NCBI GenBank assembly: GCA_002490705.1
Contig: DKUO01000002.1
Span: forward strand, 77,661 to 137,604
Direction of reading: 5' to 3'
Source: Lachnospiraceae bacterium UBA7202
GTDB taxonomy: Bacteria > Bacillota > Clostridia > Lachnospirales > Lachnospiraceae
Length of the DNA: 59,944 nucleotides
Positions within the stretch are counted from its first letter, which is position 1. Each line of letters starts with the position of its first letter. The translations under genes were made by a program, and so were the position numbers. Shown piece by piece: positions 8,170-16,461 of this stretch. The notes beneath the pieces were generated by a model. That model did no database searches. It was not told the DNA's origin and was given only the letters and a program-made list of their open reading frames with translations.

Positions 8170-9306
8170 TACTACGGCATTTTTACCGTTTCTTTTTCCA
8201 CAGTAGAGGTTGTAGTCGGCGCGGGTGATCGTGTCCTCCACAGCCTCTTTGTTGTTGTGAAGCGCAATGCCGAGGGTCAGAGAGCAGTGAATCCATTTTT
8301 CATTCAGATCAAACACGCGGTTCGCCACATTTCTGCGGATATTTTCCGCAATGCGAAACGAGCTTTCCTCCGAGGCGTTATTCAGCAAAATCAAAATTTC
8401 CTCTCCACCCCAGCGGCAGACATAGCCGTGTTCTTTTACCTGTTCGGTGGTAATCCTGGCAACACCCTTTAAAACCACATCGCCGAAATCATGTCCGTAG
8501 GTATCGTTTACTTTCTTGAAATCATCAATATCACACATAATCAATGCAAAATTGGAATCGGTCTCCACCGCCTGTGAAAGGAACACGTCCATACTGCGGC
8601 GGTTGTAGAGGCCTGTCAGCGGATCTGTGCTGGCAAGTTTGTCTAAAATGGCGTTCTGGTGTTTGAGCTGGTTGCTGGACAGCTTAATCTCAAAAATGAA
8701 TACCAGAGAAAAGATAATCAAAAAGGAAAATGCACAGAGCGCGTTAAACACGTAGAGTGCCAGTTCCAGAGCAACATTGTCTAAAGGAACGACCGGTTCA
8801 CCGAAAAAGGAAATAAATTTACAGATCAGGAAAGCGGCGGCGGCACAGACTGCCGATATGGTGGCTATGGTAAATTTACGCCGGTTGATATCCAGCGTAT
8901 AACAAATATAGAAACCAACCGGAATAATGGCGATAATATACTGTGCAAATCCGAACCGCCAGCCGACACAGATCGAAGCGGCAAAGGAGTGCAGAAGAAC
9001 CTCCATGTAGGTGATGAAATAGATCGCGAGATAGTGTTCGCGTTCGCCCCGCATCAGCCAGAAGCAGAAGGCATAGGTGAGCACACTGAAAATATTAAAA
9101 TAAAACATCGGCATCACACGGAAAATCAGAAAAACGATAAGCAAAAGAACATGCACGGATGCGATAGAGCCGATCAGGGCATGAAATTTCAGGCGGTTTG
9201 TAATCTGCATTTTCCCGCTCAGAATCTTTTTAATGTTGTCGATGCCTTTCTTAAGGCGGAGTTTCCGTTTTTTCATAGCAATCCGATCTGTGTTAAGGGT
9301 TTTCAT
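8164..9306 (-). CDS. Membrane-bound GGDEF diguanylate cyclase
   Basis: A 380-residue protein. About six hydrophobic helices span residues 40-215, then a GGDEF domain occupies 228-380. It shows DPLTGLYNRRSMD, the metal-binding CDIDDFKKVNDTYGH and the active-site loop RWGGEEILILL. GGEEI is an accepted active variant of GGDEF, so c-di-GMP synthesis is likely. No RxxD inhibitory site was seen just before the loop. No EAL or PilZ gene is nearby. An alternative start lies 30 bases in, at MKKRKLRLK; neither start has a strong ribosome site. Confidence 0.87.
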   Translation of the reverse strand: MKTLNTDRIAMKKRKLRLKKGIDNIKKILSGKMQITNRLKFHALIGSIASVHVLLLIVFLIFRVMPMFYFNIFSVLTYAFCFWLMRGEREHYLAIYFITYMEVLLHSFAASICVGWRFGFAQYIIAIIPVGFYICYTLDINRRKFTIATISAVCAAAAFLICKFISFFGEPVVPLDNVALELALYVFNALCAFSFLIIFSLVFIFEIKLSSNQLKHQNAILDKLASTDPLTGLYNRRSMDVFLSQAVETDSNFALIMCDIDDFKKVNDTYGHDFGDVVLKGVARITTEQVKEHGYVCRWGGEEILILLNNASEESSFRIAENIRRNVANRVFDLNEKWIHCSLTLGIALHNNKEAVEDTITRADYNLYCGKRNGKNAVVL

Positions 9307-9324
9307 ACATAATTAATCTATTTT

Positions 9325-9353
9325 ATTATAATGCAAAATGATTCATTTGTAAA
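9325..9353 (-). promoter_or_regulatory. Promoter of the GGDEF gene (minus strand)
   Basis: Reading the minus strand: TTTACA (9353-9348), 17-base spacer, TATAAT (9330-9325), 19 bases upstream of the ATG at 9306. It is back to back with the promoter of the next plus-strand gene. Confidence 0.7.
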
Positions 9354-9374
9354 TCTCTAAGTCGTATTTTGTGA

Positions 9375-9409
9375 AAACACTTGTTCGATTACACAATATC
9401 TGGTATACT
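9375..9409 (+). promoter_or_regulatory. Promoter with overlapping LexA-like box
   Basis: TTGTTC (9381-9386), 17-base spacer, extended -10 TGG-TATACT (9401-9409). The sequence AAACACTTGTTC (9375-9386) covers the -35 and matches GAAC-N4-GTTC at 7 of 8 fixed positions. That is the same score as three of the four boxes beside lexA in this window. Confidence 0.55.
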
Positions 9410-9416
9410 GGTATTC

Positions 9417-10154
9417 ATGGATAGAGAAACGTTTGAAAGAGCAAAACTAAAGGTGCTGTTAAAGCAGAACGATCCGCACGGTTTCGGGACCTTGCAGGAA
9501 AAGTCCGTGCACGCGGTGATGAAGCTGGCTTATGAACCCGACGAGGATTACCACGAGGTGCCGGTGGAGGGCTATATTGCGGATATTTACCGGGACGGAC
9601 GCATCATAGAGATCCAGAACGGTAATTTCGGAAAGCTCCGGCCCAAGCTTGCGGCTTTTCTGCCGTTGTATCCCGTCACGGTAGTTTTTCCGATTCCCCA
9701 CTTTAAATGGCTGATCTGGATGGACGAGGAGAGCGGGGAGCTCTCTGAAAAGCATAAATCTCCGGTGACAGGGAGCGCCTACCACGCATTTCCGGAGCTG
9801 TATAAAATCAAACCCTTTTTGAAGGACCCGAATCTCTCTTTTTCTTTTCCGCTCATTGATATGGACGAATACCGTCTGTTAAACGGATGGAGCCGCAACA
9901 AAAAGCGGGGCTCCTCCCGCTATGACCGGATGCCGGTCTCCCTTTTCGATGAGATCCGGGTGGAACGGATAGAAGATTTCATGCAGTTTGTCCCGATTGA
10001 TCTGGCAGAGCCCTTCACGATTACGGATTTTGCGAAGGCGGCGGGCTTAAGGCGGGAACTGGCGGCGGAGACCGTACCCTTACTTCTGTATCTGGATATC
10101 CTTCAAAGAGAGGGAAAACGGGGAAGGGAGTATCTGTACCGGGTGGCAGAGTGA
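9417..10154 (+). CDS. Putative PD-(D/E)XK nuclease-like protein with C-terminal winged helix
   Basis: A 245-residue protein with no family name I can assign. Residues about 22-95 show the order expected of a PD-(D/E)XK core: a helix with E (LQEKSVHAVMK), a strand with D (YIADIYRDG), then IIEIQNGNFGKLRPKL, where E-x-Q stands in for E-x-K, followed by a hydrophobic strand. The last 60 residues (ITDFAKAAGLRRELAAETV...) look like a winged helix. ATG 9417 is the first start after the promoter. Predicted transcription start and ATG nearly coincide, so the mRNA may be leaderless. A LexA-like box over the -35 suggests DNA-damage induction. The function is inferred, not shown. Confidence 0.6.
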   Translation: MDRETFERAKLKVLLKQNDPHGFGTLQEKSVHAVMKLAYEPDEDYHEVPVEGYIADIYRDGRIIEIQNGNFGKLRPKLAAFLPLYPVTVVFPIPHFKWLIWMDEESGELSEKHKSPVTGSAYHAFPELYKIKPFLKDPNLSFSFPLIDMDEYRLLNGWSRNKKRGSSRYDRMPVSLFDEIRVERIEDFMQFVPIDLAEPFTITDFAKAAGLRRELAAETVPLLLYLDILQREGKRGREYLYRVAE

Positions 10155-10375
10155 CCGGCCCCTATGGGCGGCGGCACATGATCTTGTATTTATCCTTTGC
10201 AAAAATACTAAATGTATGATATGCTACGCATAGCAATGAGCAGTGCGCAGACGTAAGATGAAAAAATGACAGCTTGCTGACAATTTTTTCAGGTTGCGGA
10301 TGCATAGGGCGAATGCCCGTGAGCGAGGAAAACCGGAGGTTTTTCGAGCAACACTGCGAAAGAAATGAGGAAATT
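10155..10375 (+). other. Structured 221-base leader before the topoisomerase operon
   Basis: No gene is seen. The region carries several hairpin-forming pieces: TGCTA-CGCA-TAGCA near 10222-10235; an A6...T6 stem at 10261-10289 that resembles a terminator with one internal mismatch; GGGC-GAAT-GCCC near 10307-10318; and an AAAACC-GGA-GGTTTT stem near 10329-10343. No convincing promoter hexamer pair was found, although TATGAT at 10215-10220 is a possible -10. An attenuated or supercoiling-responsive leader is possible. Confidence 0.4.
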
Positions 10376-12304
10376 ATGGCTAAAAAAGAACCAAACACAT
10401 ACGACGCCTCCAGTATCACAGTTCTGGAAGGCCTGGAAGCTGTGCGGGTACGGCCCGGCATGTACATCGGCAGCGTTTCCACCAAGGGGTTAAACCACCT
10501 GATCTATGAGATCATGGATAATGCGGTGGACGAGCATCTGGCAGGCTTTTGCAGCACGATTCGGGTGACCCTTGAGGCGGACGGCTCCGCCACCGTATCG
10601 GACAACGGGCGGGGCATCCCCGTGGGAATGCACGAGAAAGGCATCAGCGCGGAGCGGCTGGTATTCACCACCCTCCACGCAGGCGGTAAATTTGACAACG
10701 ACGCCTATAAGACTAGCGGCGGACTGCACGGTGTGGGTTCTTCGGTGGTCAACGCGCTGTCGGCCTATCTTCATGTAACCGTTAAGACCGGAGGCCAGAT
10801 CTATGAGGATCATTATGAGAGGGGCATTCCCACGCTGGAATTAAAGGACGGTCTGCTTCCCTCCGTGGGAAAGACCCGGGAATCCGGCACCACCATCAAC
10901 TTCCTGCCGGACGACACGATTTTTGACAAGACCCGGTTTAAGGAAGACGAGGTGAAGAGCCGCCTTCATGAGACTGCGTATCTGAATCCGGAGCTTACCA
11001 TTATCTATGAGGATAAGAGAGGCCCTGAACCGGAGCATATCGAGTACCATGAGCCGGAGGGCATCATCGGTTTTATCAAGGATATGAACAAGAGCCGTGA
11101 GACGATCCACGACGTGATTTACTTTAAGGGAGAAGCGGAGGGCATCACCGTGGAATGCGCGTTCCAGTATGTGAACGAGTTCCATGAGAATGTGCTTGGT
11201 TTTTGTAACAATATTTACAACGCCGAGGGGGGCACCCACCTTACCGGCTTTAAAACCATGTTCACCAACGTGATTAACACTTACGCCAGAGGGCTTAACA
11301 TCTTAAAGGAAAAGGATGTGAACTTCACCGGGGCGGATGTGCGAAACGGTATGACGGCGGTTATTTCCATCAAGCATCCCGATCCCCGTTTTGAGGGACA
11401 GACCAAGACCAAGCTGGACAATCAGGATGCGGCCAAGGTGGTCAGCAAGGTGACGGGCGACGAGATCGTCCGCTATTTCGACCGAAATCTGGACACGCTG
11501 AAAAGTATCATCGGCTGTGCGGAGAAGGCCGCCAAAATCAGAAAGACAGAGGAGAAAGCAAAGACGAACCTTCTGACCAAGCAGAAGTTTTCCTTTGACT
11601 CCAACGGGAAGTTAGCCAACTGCGAGTCCAAGGACGCCTCCAAGTGCGAGATCTTTATCGTGGAGGGAGATTCCGCCGGCGGCAGTGCAAAAACGGCCAG
11701 AAACCGCATGTATCAGGCGATTCTTCCCATCCGAGGAAAGATCCTGAACGTGGAGAAGGCCAGCATCGACAAGGTGCTTGCCAACGCCGAGATCAAAACC
11801 ATGATCAACGCATTCGGCTGCGGCTTTTCAGAAGGCTATGGCAACGACTTTGATATCTCCAAACTGCGCTATGACAAAATTATTATCATGGCAGATGCGG
11901 ATGTGGACGGCGCGCATATTTCCACGCTGCTGCTCACGTTATTTTACCGCTTCATGCCGGAGTTGATTTATGAGGGGCATGTCTATATTGCCATGCCGCC
12001 TCTCTATAAAGCCATGCCGTCGAAGGGGACGGAGGAGTATCTCTACGACGACAAGGCGTTAGAGAAATACCGCAAGAAACACAAAGGCCCTTTTACCTTA
12101 CAGCGGTACAAAGGTCTTGGTGAAATGGACGCCGAACAGCTGTGGGAGACCACCCTTGATCCCGACACCAGGCTGTTAAAGCTGGTGGAGATCGAGGACG
12201 CCCGTATGGCGAGCGAGGTGACGGAAATGCTGATGGGTACGGAAGTGCCTCCCAGAAAAGAATTTATCTACAAAAACGCGCAGGAAGCGGAACTGGACGT
12301 ATAG
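10376..12304 (+). CDS. parE: Type IIA DNA topoisomerase subunit B (ParE-like, or GyrB)
   Basis: A 642-residue ATPase subunit. The GHKL ATPase fold shows IYEIMDNAVDEHLAG, DNGRGIPVG and GGLHGVGSSVVNALS. The transducer and TOPRIM parts show IVEGDSAGGSAK, the metal-binding DADVDGAHI, and the terminal QRYKGLGEMDAEQLWETT. ATG 10376 has TGAGG at 10366-10370; the frame extends upstream into the leader. Its partner follows after 21 bases. GyrB and ParE are hard to tell apart by sequence. I favour topoisomerase IV because the A subunit lacks a GyrA box and the pair is not beside dnaA/recF genes. Confidence 0.85.
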   Translation: MAKKEPNTYDASSITVLEGLEAVRVRPGMYIGSVSTKGLNHLIYEIMDNAVDEHLAGFCSTIRVTLEADGSATVSDNGRGIPVGMHEKGISAERLVFTTLHAGGKFDNDAYKTSGGLHGVGSSVVNALSAYLHVTVKTGGQIYEDHYERGIPTLELKDGLLPSVGKTRESGTTINFLPDDTIFDKTRFKEDEVKSRLHETAYLNPELTIIYEDKRGPEPEHIEYHEPEGIIGFIKDMNKSRETIHDVIYFKGEAEGITVECAFQYVNEFHENVLGFCNNIYNAEGGTHLTGFKTMFTNVINTYARGLNILKEKDVNFTGADVRNGMTAVISIKHPDPRFEGQTKTKLDNQDAAKVVSKVTGDEIVRYFDRNLDTLKSIIGCAEKAAKIRKTEEKAKTNLLTKQKFSFDSNGKLANCESKDASKCEIFIVEGDSAGGSAKTARNRMYQAILPIRGKILNVEKASIDKVLANAEIKTMINAFGCGFSEGYGNDFDISKLRYDKIIIMADADVDGAHISTLLLTLFYRFMPELIYEGHVYIAMPPLYKAMPSKGTEEYLYDDKALEKYRKKHKGPFTLQRYKGLGEMDAEQLWETTLDPDTRLLKLVEIEDARMASEVTEMLMGTEVPPRKEFIYKNAQEAELDV

Positions 12305-12325
12305 CGCGAAAGAGAGAGAATAAAA

Positions 12326-14563
12326 ATGGACGACAGAATTATCAAAACGGAATACTCCGAGGTTATGCAGAAATCCTATATCGATTATGCCATGAGCGTG
12401 ATTATCGCAAGAGCCCTGCCGGATGCGAGGGACGGCTTAAAACCGGTACAGCGCCGGACGCTCTACGATATGCATGAGCTTGGCATCCGCTACGACAGGC
12501 CCTACCGGAAATCGGCCCGTATCGTGGGCGATACCATGGGTAAATACCATCCCCACGGCGACAGCTCCATCTACGAGGCGCTGGTGGTCATGTCTCAGGA
12601 CTTTAAAAAGGGCCTGCCGCTGATCGACGGCCACGGCAACTTCGGCAATATCGAGGGAGACGGTGCGGCGGCCATGCGTTACACGGAGGCCCGTCTGGAA
12701 CAGATTACGCAGGAGGCTTTTCTGGCGGATCTGGACAAGGACGTGGTGGATTTCATTCCCAATTTTGACGAGACAGAAAAAGAGCCGAGCGTGCTTCCCG
12801 TAAAGATTCCCAATCTTCTGATCAATGGTTCGGAGGGAATTGCCGTGGGTATGGCGACCAACATTCCGCCCCACAATCTGGCGGAGGTGATCGACGCCAC
12901 AAAGGCTTATATGCTTGACGAAGCTATTACCACAAGAGAGCTGATGCGTTACGTCAAGGGCCCAGATTTTCCCACCGGCGGCATTGTCATCAACCAGGAC
13001 GAGCTTCTGGAAATCTATGAAACCGGCATGGGGAAAATTAAACTGCGGGGCAAAGTGGAGGTGGAAAAGGCCAAGGGCGGCAGGACGAACCTGGTAATCA
13101 CCGAGATCCCCTACACCATGATCGGCGCAAATATCGGCAAATTCCTCATGGACGTGGCAGCCCTTGCGGAGACCAAAAAAACGCAGGATATCGTGGATAT
13201 CACCAACCAGTCCTCCAAGGAGGGCATCCGCATTGTCATCGAGCTGCGAAAAGACGCGGACGTAGAGAACTTTAAAAACCTGCTTTACAAAAAGACCCGT
13301 CTGGAAGACACCTTCGGCGTCAATATGCTGGCGATCTCCGACGGCCGCCCGGAGACCATGGGATTAAAGGAAATCATCCGGGAGAGCGTGAATTTCCAGT
13401 ACGAGGTGGCCGCGAGAAAATATAAGAATCTGTTGGAAAAGGAACTGGAACGGAAAGAGATTCAGGAGGGCCTGATCAAGGCTTGCAACGTGATTGACCT
13501 GATTATCGAGATTCTGCGGGGTTCCAAGGACCGGGCCATGGCTAAGGCATGTCTGGTGGAGGGAAAGACCGACGGCATCAAATTTAAGTCCAAGGAATCC
13601 AAGGTGATGGCGGCCCAGCTTATGTTTTCCGAGAAGCAGGCTAACGCCATTCTGGAAATGCGTCTCTATAAGTTGATCGGTCTGGAGATCGAGGCCCTCA
13701 TCAATGAGCATGAGGACACCATGGCAAACATCTACCGCTACGAGGATATTCTGGCGCGTAGGGATTCCATGGCCCAGGTGATCATCAACGAGCTGGATGA
13801 AATCAAGGAAAAGTATAAGCGGAAGAGAAGAACCCAGATCACCAATGCCGAGGAAGCCGTATACGTGGAAAAACAGGTGGAGGAAATGGATATCGTCTTC
13901 CTGATGGACCGCTTCGGTTATGCGAAAACCGTCGATATGGCAACCTACGAGCGAAACAAGGAAGCCGCCGACGCGGAGAACCGTTTTGCTTTCGTCTGCA
14001 AGAACACGGGCAAGGTATGCCTCTTTACTAATACTGGACAGCTCCACACTGTAAAGGCCATGGATCTGCCCTTCGGGAAATTCCGGGACAAAGGCGTCCC
14101 TATCGACAATGTGAGCAACTACGATTCCGCGAAGGAAACCATCGTTTACGCGGCCAGCCAGAGCGACTTAAATCTCTACCGCGTGATCTTTGCCACGAAA
14201 CAGGCGATGTTAAAGGTGGTTGACGGCGGTGAATTTGACGTGGCGAAACGCACCGTAGCCGCCACCAAACTGGCGGACGGCGACGAGGTGGTGAGCGTGA
14301 CGGCATTCAAGGAGCAGAGAAATATTATTTTACAGACGAAAGCCGGCTATTTCCTGCGTTTTGCGGTGGAAGAGATTCCGGAGAAAAAGAAGGGCGCCAT
14401 CGGGGTTCGCGGAATGAAGCTGTCAGGCTCCGATGAAGTGGAAGCCGTTTACTATTCCCAGAATGCGGTGGAGCAGTCCATCGAGTACGGCGACAAGGAG
14501 CTTTCGTTAAATAAAATTAAGCTGGGACATCGCGACAGCAAGGGAGTGAAAATCAGAATATGA
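12326..14563 (+). CDS. parC: Type IIA DNA topoisomerase subunit A (ParC-like, or GyrA)
   Basis: A 745-residue breakage-reunion subunit. The winged helix carries the quinolone region HPHGDSSIYEALV, with the Ser and Glu of wild-type sensitive alleles. The catalytic tyrosine is in AAAMRYTEARL. A coiled-coil tower and a beta-pinwheel C-terminal domain follow (about 500-745). No QRRGGKG-type GyrA box is visible; the equivalent stretch reads KFRDKGVPIDN. The protein is shorter than typical clostridial GyrA (over 800). Both points favour decatenating topoisomerase IV. Its TGA overlaps the rsmD ATG (ATGA), so the operon continues. Confidence 0.85.
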   Translation: MDDRIIKTEYSEVMQKSYIDYAMSVIIARALPDARDGLKPVQRRTLYDMHELGIRYDRPYRKSARIVGDTMGKYHPHGDSSIYEALVVMSQDFKKGLPLIDGHGNFGNIEGDGAAAMRYTEARLEQITQEAFLADLDKDVVDFIPNFDETEKEPSVLPVKIPNLLINGSEGIAVGMATNIPPHNLAEVIDATKAYMLDEAITTRELMRYVKGPDFPTGGIVINQDELLEIYETGMGKIKLRGKVEVEKAKGGRTNLVITEIPYTMIGANIGKFLMDVAALAETKKTQDIVDITNQSSKEGIRIVIELRKDADVENFKNLLYKKTRLEDTFGVNMLAISDGRPETMGLKEIIRESVNFQYEVAARKYKNLLEKELERKEIQEGLIKACNVIDLIIEILRGSKDRAMAKACLVEGKTDGIKFKSKESKVMAAQLMFSEKQANAILEMRLYKLIGLEIEALINEHEDTMANIYRYEDILARRDSMAQVIINELDEIKEKYKRKRRTQITNAEEAVYVEKQVEEMDIVFLMDRFGYAKTVDMATYERNKEAADAENRFAFVCKNTGKVCLFTNTGQLHTVKAMDLPFGKFRDKGVPIDNVSNYDSAKETIVYAASQSDLNLYRVIFATKQAMLKVVDGGEFDVAKRTVAATKLADGDEVVSVTAFKEQRNIILQTKAGYFLRFAVEEIPEKKKGAIGVRGMKLSGSDEVEAVYYSQNAVEQSIEYGDKELSLNKIKLGHRDSKGVKIRI

Positions 14564-15111
14564 GAGTGATAGCGGGAACGGCAAGAAGCCTGCGTTTAAA
14601 GGCCCCGGAGGGGATGGATACCAGACCTACCACGGACCGGATCAAAGAGACCCTGTTTAATATGTTGCAGCCCTATCTGGGCGGCGCCCTGTTTGTGGAT
14701 CTGTTCAGCGGGAGCGGCGGCATCGGTATCGAAGCGTTAAGCCGGGGCGCAAGACACGCTTACTTTGTGGAAAGTGACAAGAAAGCACTGTCCTGTATTC
14801 TGGAAAATCTGCAATTCACCCGTCTGGAGGATCAGGCGACGGTGTTAAAAACCGACGTGTTTTCCGCTCTTTACGGGATTCACGAGAAGGAAGCGGATAT
14901 TGTTTTTATGGATCCGCCCTATGACTGCGGCCATGAACGGCGGACACTGTCCCTTTTGAGGGAGCTTCCGTGGGTGACGGAAAATACGCTGATTGTGATC
15001 GAAACCTCCCTACAGCCGGATCTGACATGGCTGGATGAGCTGGGGTTTTCTCTGGAAAAGGAGAAGCGGTACAAGACGAATTGTCATATTTTTTGTCGAA
15101 AGAAGGAATAA
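14560..15111 (+). CDS. rsmD: 16S rRNA (guanine-966-N2)-methyltransferase
   Basis: A 183-residue Rossmann methyltransferase that modifies G966 of 16S rRNA in the 30S subunit. It opens with MRVIAGTARSLRLKAP and TRPTTDRIKETLFNML, shows the SAM-binding LFVDLFSGSGGIGIEALSRGA, and the catalytic DPPYD at about residues 117-121. Length and motif order are standard. Translation is coupled to the preceding topoisomerase gene by a 4-base overlap. coaD comes next, as in many Firmicutes. Confidence 0.92.
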   Translation: MRVIAGTARSLRLKAPEGMDTRPTTDRIKETLFNMLQPYLGGALFVDLFSGSGGIGIEALSRGARHAYFVESDKKALSCILENLQFTRLEDQATVLKTDVFSALYGIHEKEADIVFMDPPYDCGHERRTLSLLRELPWVTENTLIVIETSLQPDLTWLDELGFSLEKEKRYKTNCHIFCRKKE

Positions 15112-15154
15112 ATAGCGTTTTTTTCCAAAAAAAATCAAAAAAAGGGAAGACATT

Positions 15155-15183
15155 TCGACAAAAGTGTTTTAATATGGTATCAT
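15155..15183 (+). promoter_or_regulatory. Putative promoter of coaD
   Basis: TCGACA (15155-15160), 17-base spacer, TATCAT (15178-15183). An A/T-rich tract at 15118-15143 just upstream could act as an UP-like element. It lies in the 128-base gap between rsmD and coaD. Confidence 0.5.
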
Positions 15184-15239
15184 GAGTTTTGTGATGAGAT
15201 CGGTTTTGCAGTTTTTGACTGGCAATGCGAGGGCTTTCT

Positions 15240-15728
15240 ATGAGGGCAGCGATTTATCCGGGAAGTTTTGACCCGGTGACCTATGGTCATTTGGACATCA
15301 TCAGACGCGCTTCTGCAATTTTTGACGAATTGACGGTAAGCGTCTTGAACAATAAAACAAAGACTCCATTGTTTTCTGTGGAGGAACGTGTTAAAATGTT
15401 AGAGGAAGCGACCGCGGATCTACCGAATGTGACGATAGATTCTTTTAGTGGTCTGCTTGTCGATTATGCCGCGAGGAAGGATATCCATGTGGCAGTCAGG
15501 GGTTTGCGCGCGATCACGGATTTTGAATATGAGCTGCAAATCGCCCAGACGAACCGTAAATTTTCCGATGGGAAACTGGATACGGTGTTTTTGACGACCA
15601 GTCTTGAATACGCATACTTAAGTTCTACTACAGTTAAGGAAATAGCCAGTTTTAACGGCGATATCTCAGAGTGCGTGCCCGATTTTGTGGGGCGGATGAT
15701 CTATGAAAAATATGGCTATAAGAGATAG
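15240..15728 (+). CDS. coaD: Phosphopantetheine adenylyltransferase
   Basis: A 162-residue nucleotidyltransferase that makes dephospho-CoA from 4'-phosphopantetheine and ATP, the penultimate step of coenzyme A synthesis. It has the N-terminal AIYPGSFDPVTYGHLDII with the T/HxGH signature, the VAVRGLRAITDFEYELQIA block that binds pantetheine, and the ATP-site YLSSTTVKEIA. ATG 15240 is chosen over the upstream in-frame ATG at 15225 because GAGGG at 15229-15233 precedes it and the resulting length matches the family. Confidence 0.93.
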   Translation: MRAAIYPGSFDPVTYGHLDIIRRASAIFDELTVSVLNNKTKTPLFSVEERVKMLEEATADLPNVTIDSFSGLLVDYAARKDIHVAVRGLRAITDFEYELQIAQTNRKFSDGKLDTVFLTTSLEYAYLSSTTVKEIASFNGDISECVPDFVGRMIYEKYGYKR

Positions 15729-15736
15729 GAGCAAGC

Positions 15737-16348
15737 ATGAGCAGTAGAATCGAACAACTGATTGACGAGATTGAAGATTACATTGACGGATGTAAATTCC
15801 AGCCCTTGTCCAAGACCAATATCATTGTAAATAAAGAGGAAATTGACGAACTTCTGCGTGAGCTTCGCATGAAAACGCCGGATGAAATCAAGCGCTACCA
15901 GAAGATTATTTCCAACAAGGAAGCGATCTTAAACGACGCCAGATCCAAGGCGGAGGCGTTGATCAAGGACGCGACGGTACAGACCACGGAGCTGATCAAC
16001 GAGCACGAGATCATGCAGCAGGCATACGCGCAGGCCAACGAAGTGGTGCGTATGGCGACGAAACAGGCGCAGGATATTCTGAATAACGCTACGATGGAAG
16101 CCAACGGTGTGCGGACGTCCGCTATGCAGTATCTCGACGAAATGCTTTCCAATCTGGAAAACGCAATGACCGCCACGCTTGCGACCACAACGGAGCACTA
16201 TGAAAGCTTTTATAATACGATAAGCGGTTACAATGAAGTGGTGAAGGCAAACCGTGCGGAACTGCGTCCCGTAGAGGTGGAGAAAATGCTTAAGGAGGCG
16301 GAGGGCGAGACAGAGCCCGAGCCGAGTCAGGAATTAAACCTGATGTAG
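15737..16348 (+). CDS. Coiled-coil protein downstream of coaD
   Basis: A 203-residue, highly charged, almost fully alpha-helical protein. Residues 45-185 have heptad character with Ala-rich segments (NDARSKAEALIKDATVQ) like DivIVA or V-type ATPase subunit H/E stalk proteins. The acidic tail ends in EGETEPEPSQ. There is no membrane segment. It begins 8 bases after coaD, so it is cotranscribed. A scaffold or cell-division role similar to DivIVA-like proteins is possible, but nothing here proves it. Confidence 0.75.
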   Translation: MSSRIEQLIDEIEDYIDGCKFQPLSKTNIIVNKEEIDELLRELRMKTPDEIKRYQKIISNKEAILNDARSKAEALIKDATVQTTELINEHEIMQQAYAQANEVVRMATKQAQDILNNATMEANGVRTSAMQYLDEMLSNLENAMTATLATTTEHYESFYNTISGYNEVVKANRAELRPVEVEKMLKEAEGETEPEPSQELNLM

Positions 16349-16390
16349 CTGCATAAACCGCAGAAGACTGCGGATTGAAAAGGGATGTGG

Positions 16391-16430
16391 AGCCGGTTTC
16401 CAAAAGAAGCCGGCTTGTTCTTTTCCTTTT
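16391..16430 (+). terminator. Terminator ending the coaD transcript
   Basis: AGCCGGTTT pairs with AAGCCGGCT (one G.U) around a short A-rich loop, followed by TGTTCTTTTCCTTTTT. A smaller hairpin, CCGCAG-AAGA-CTGCGG, lies just before it at 16358-16373. Confidence 0.8.
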
Positions 16431-16461
16431 TGGCAGAATTTTCTAACGGAACAGGAGACCT

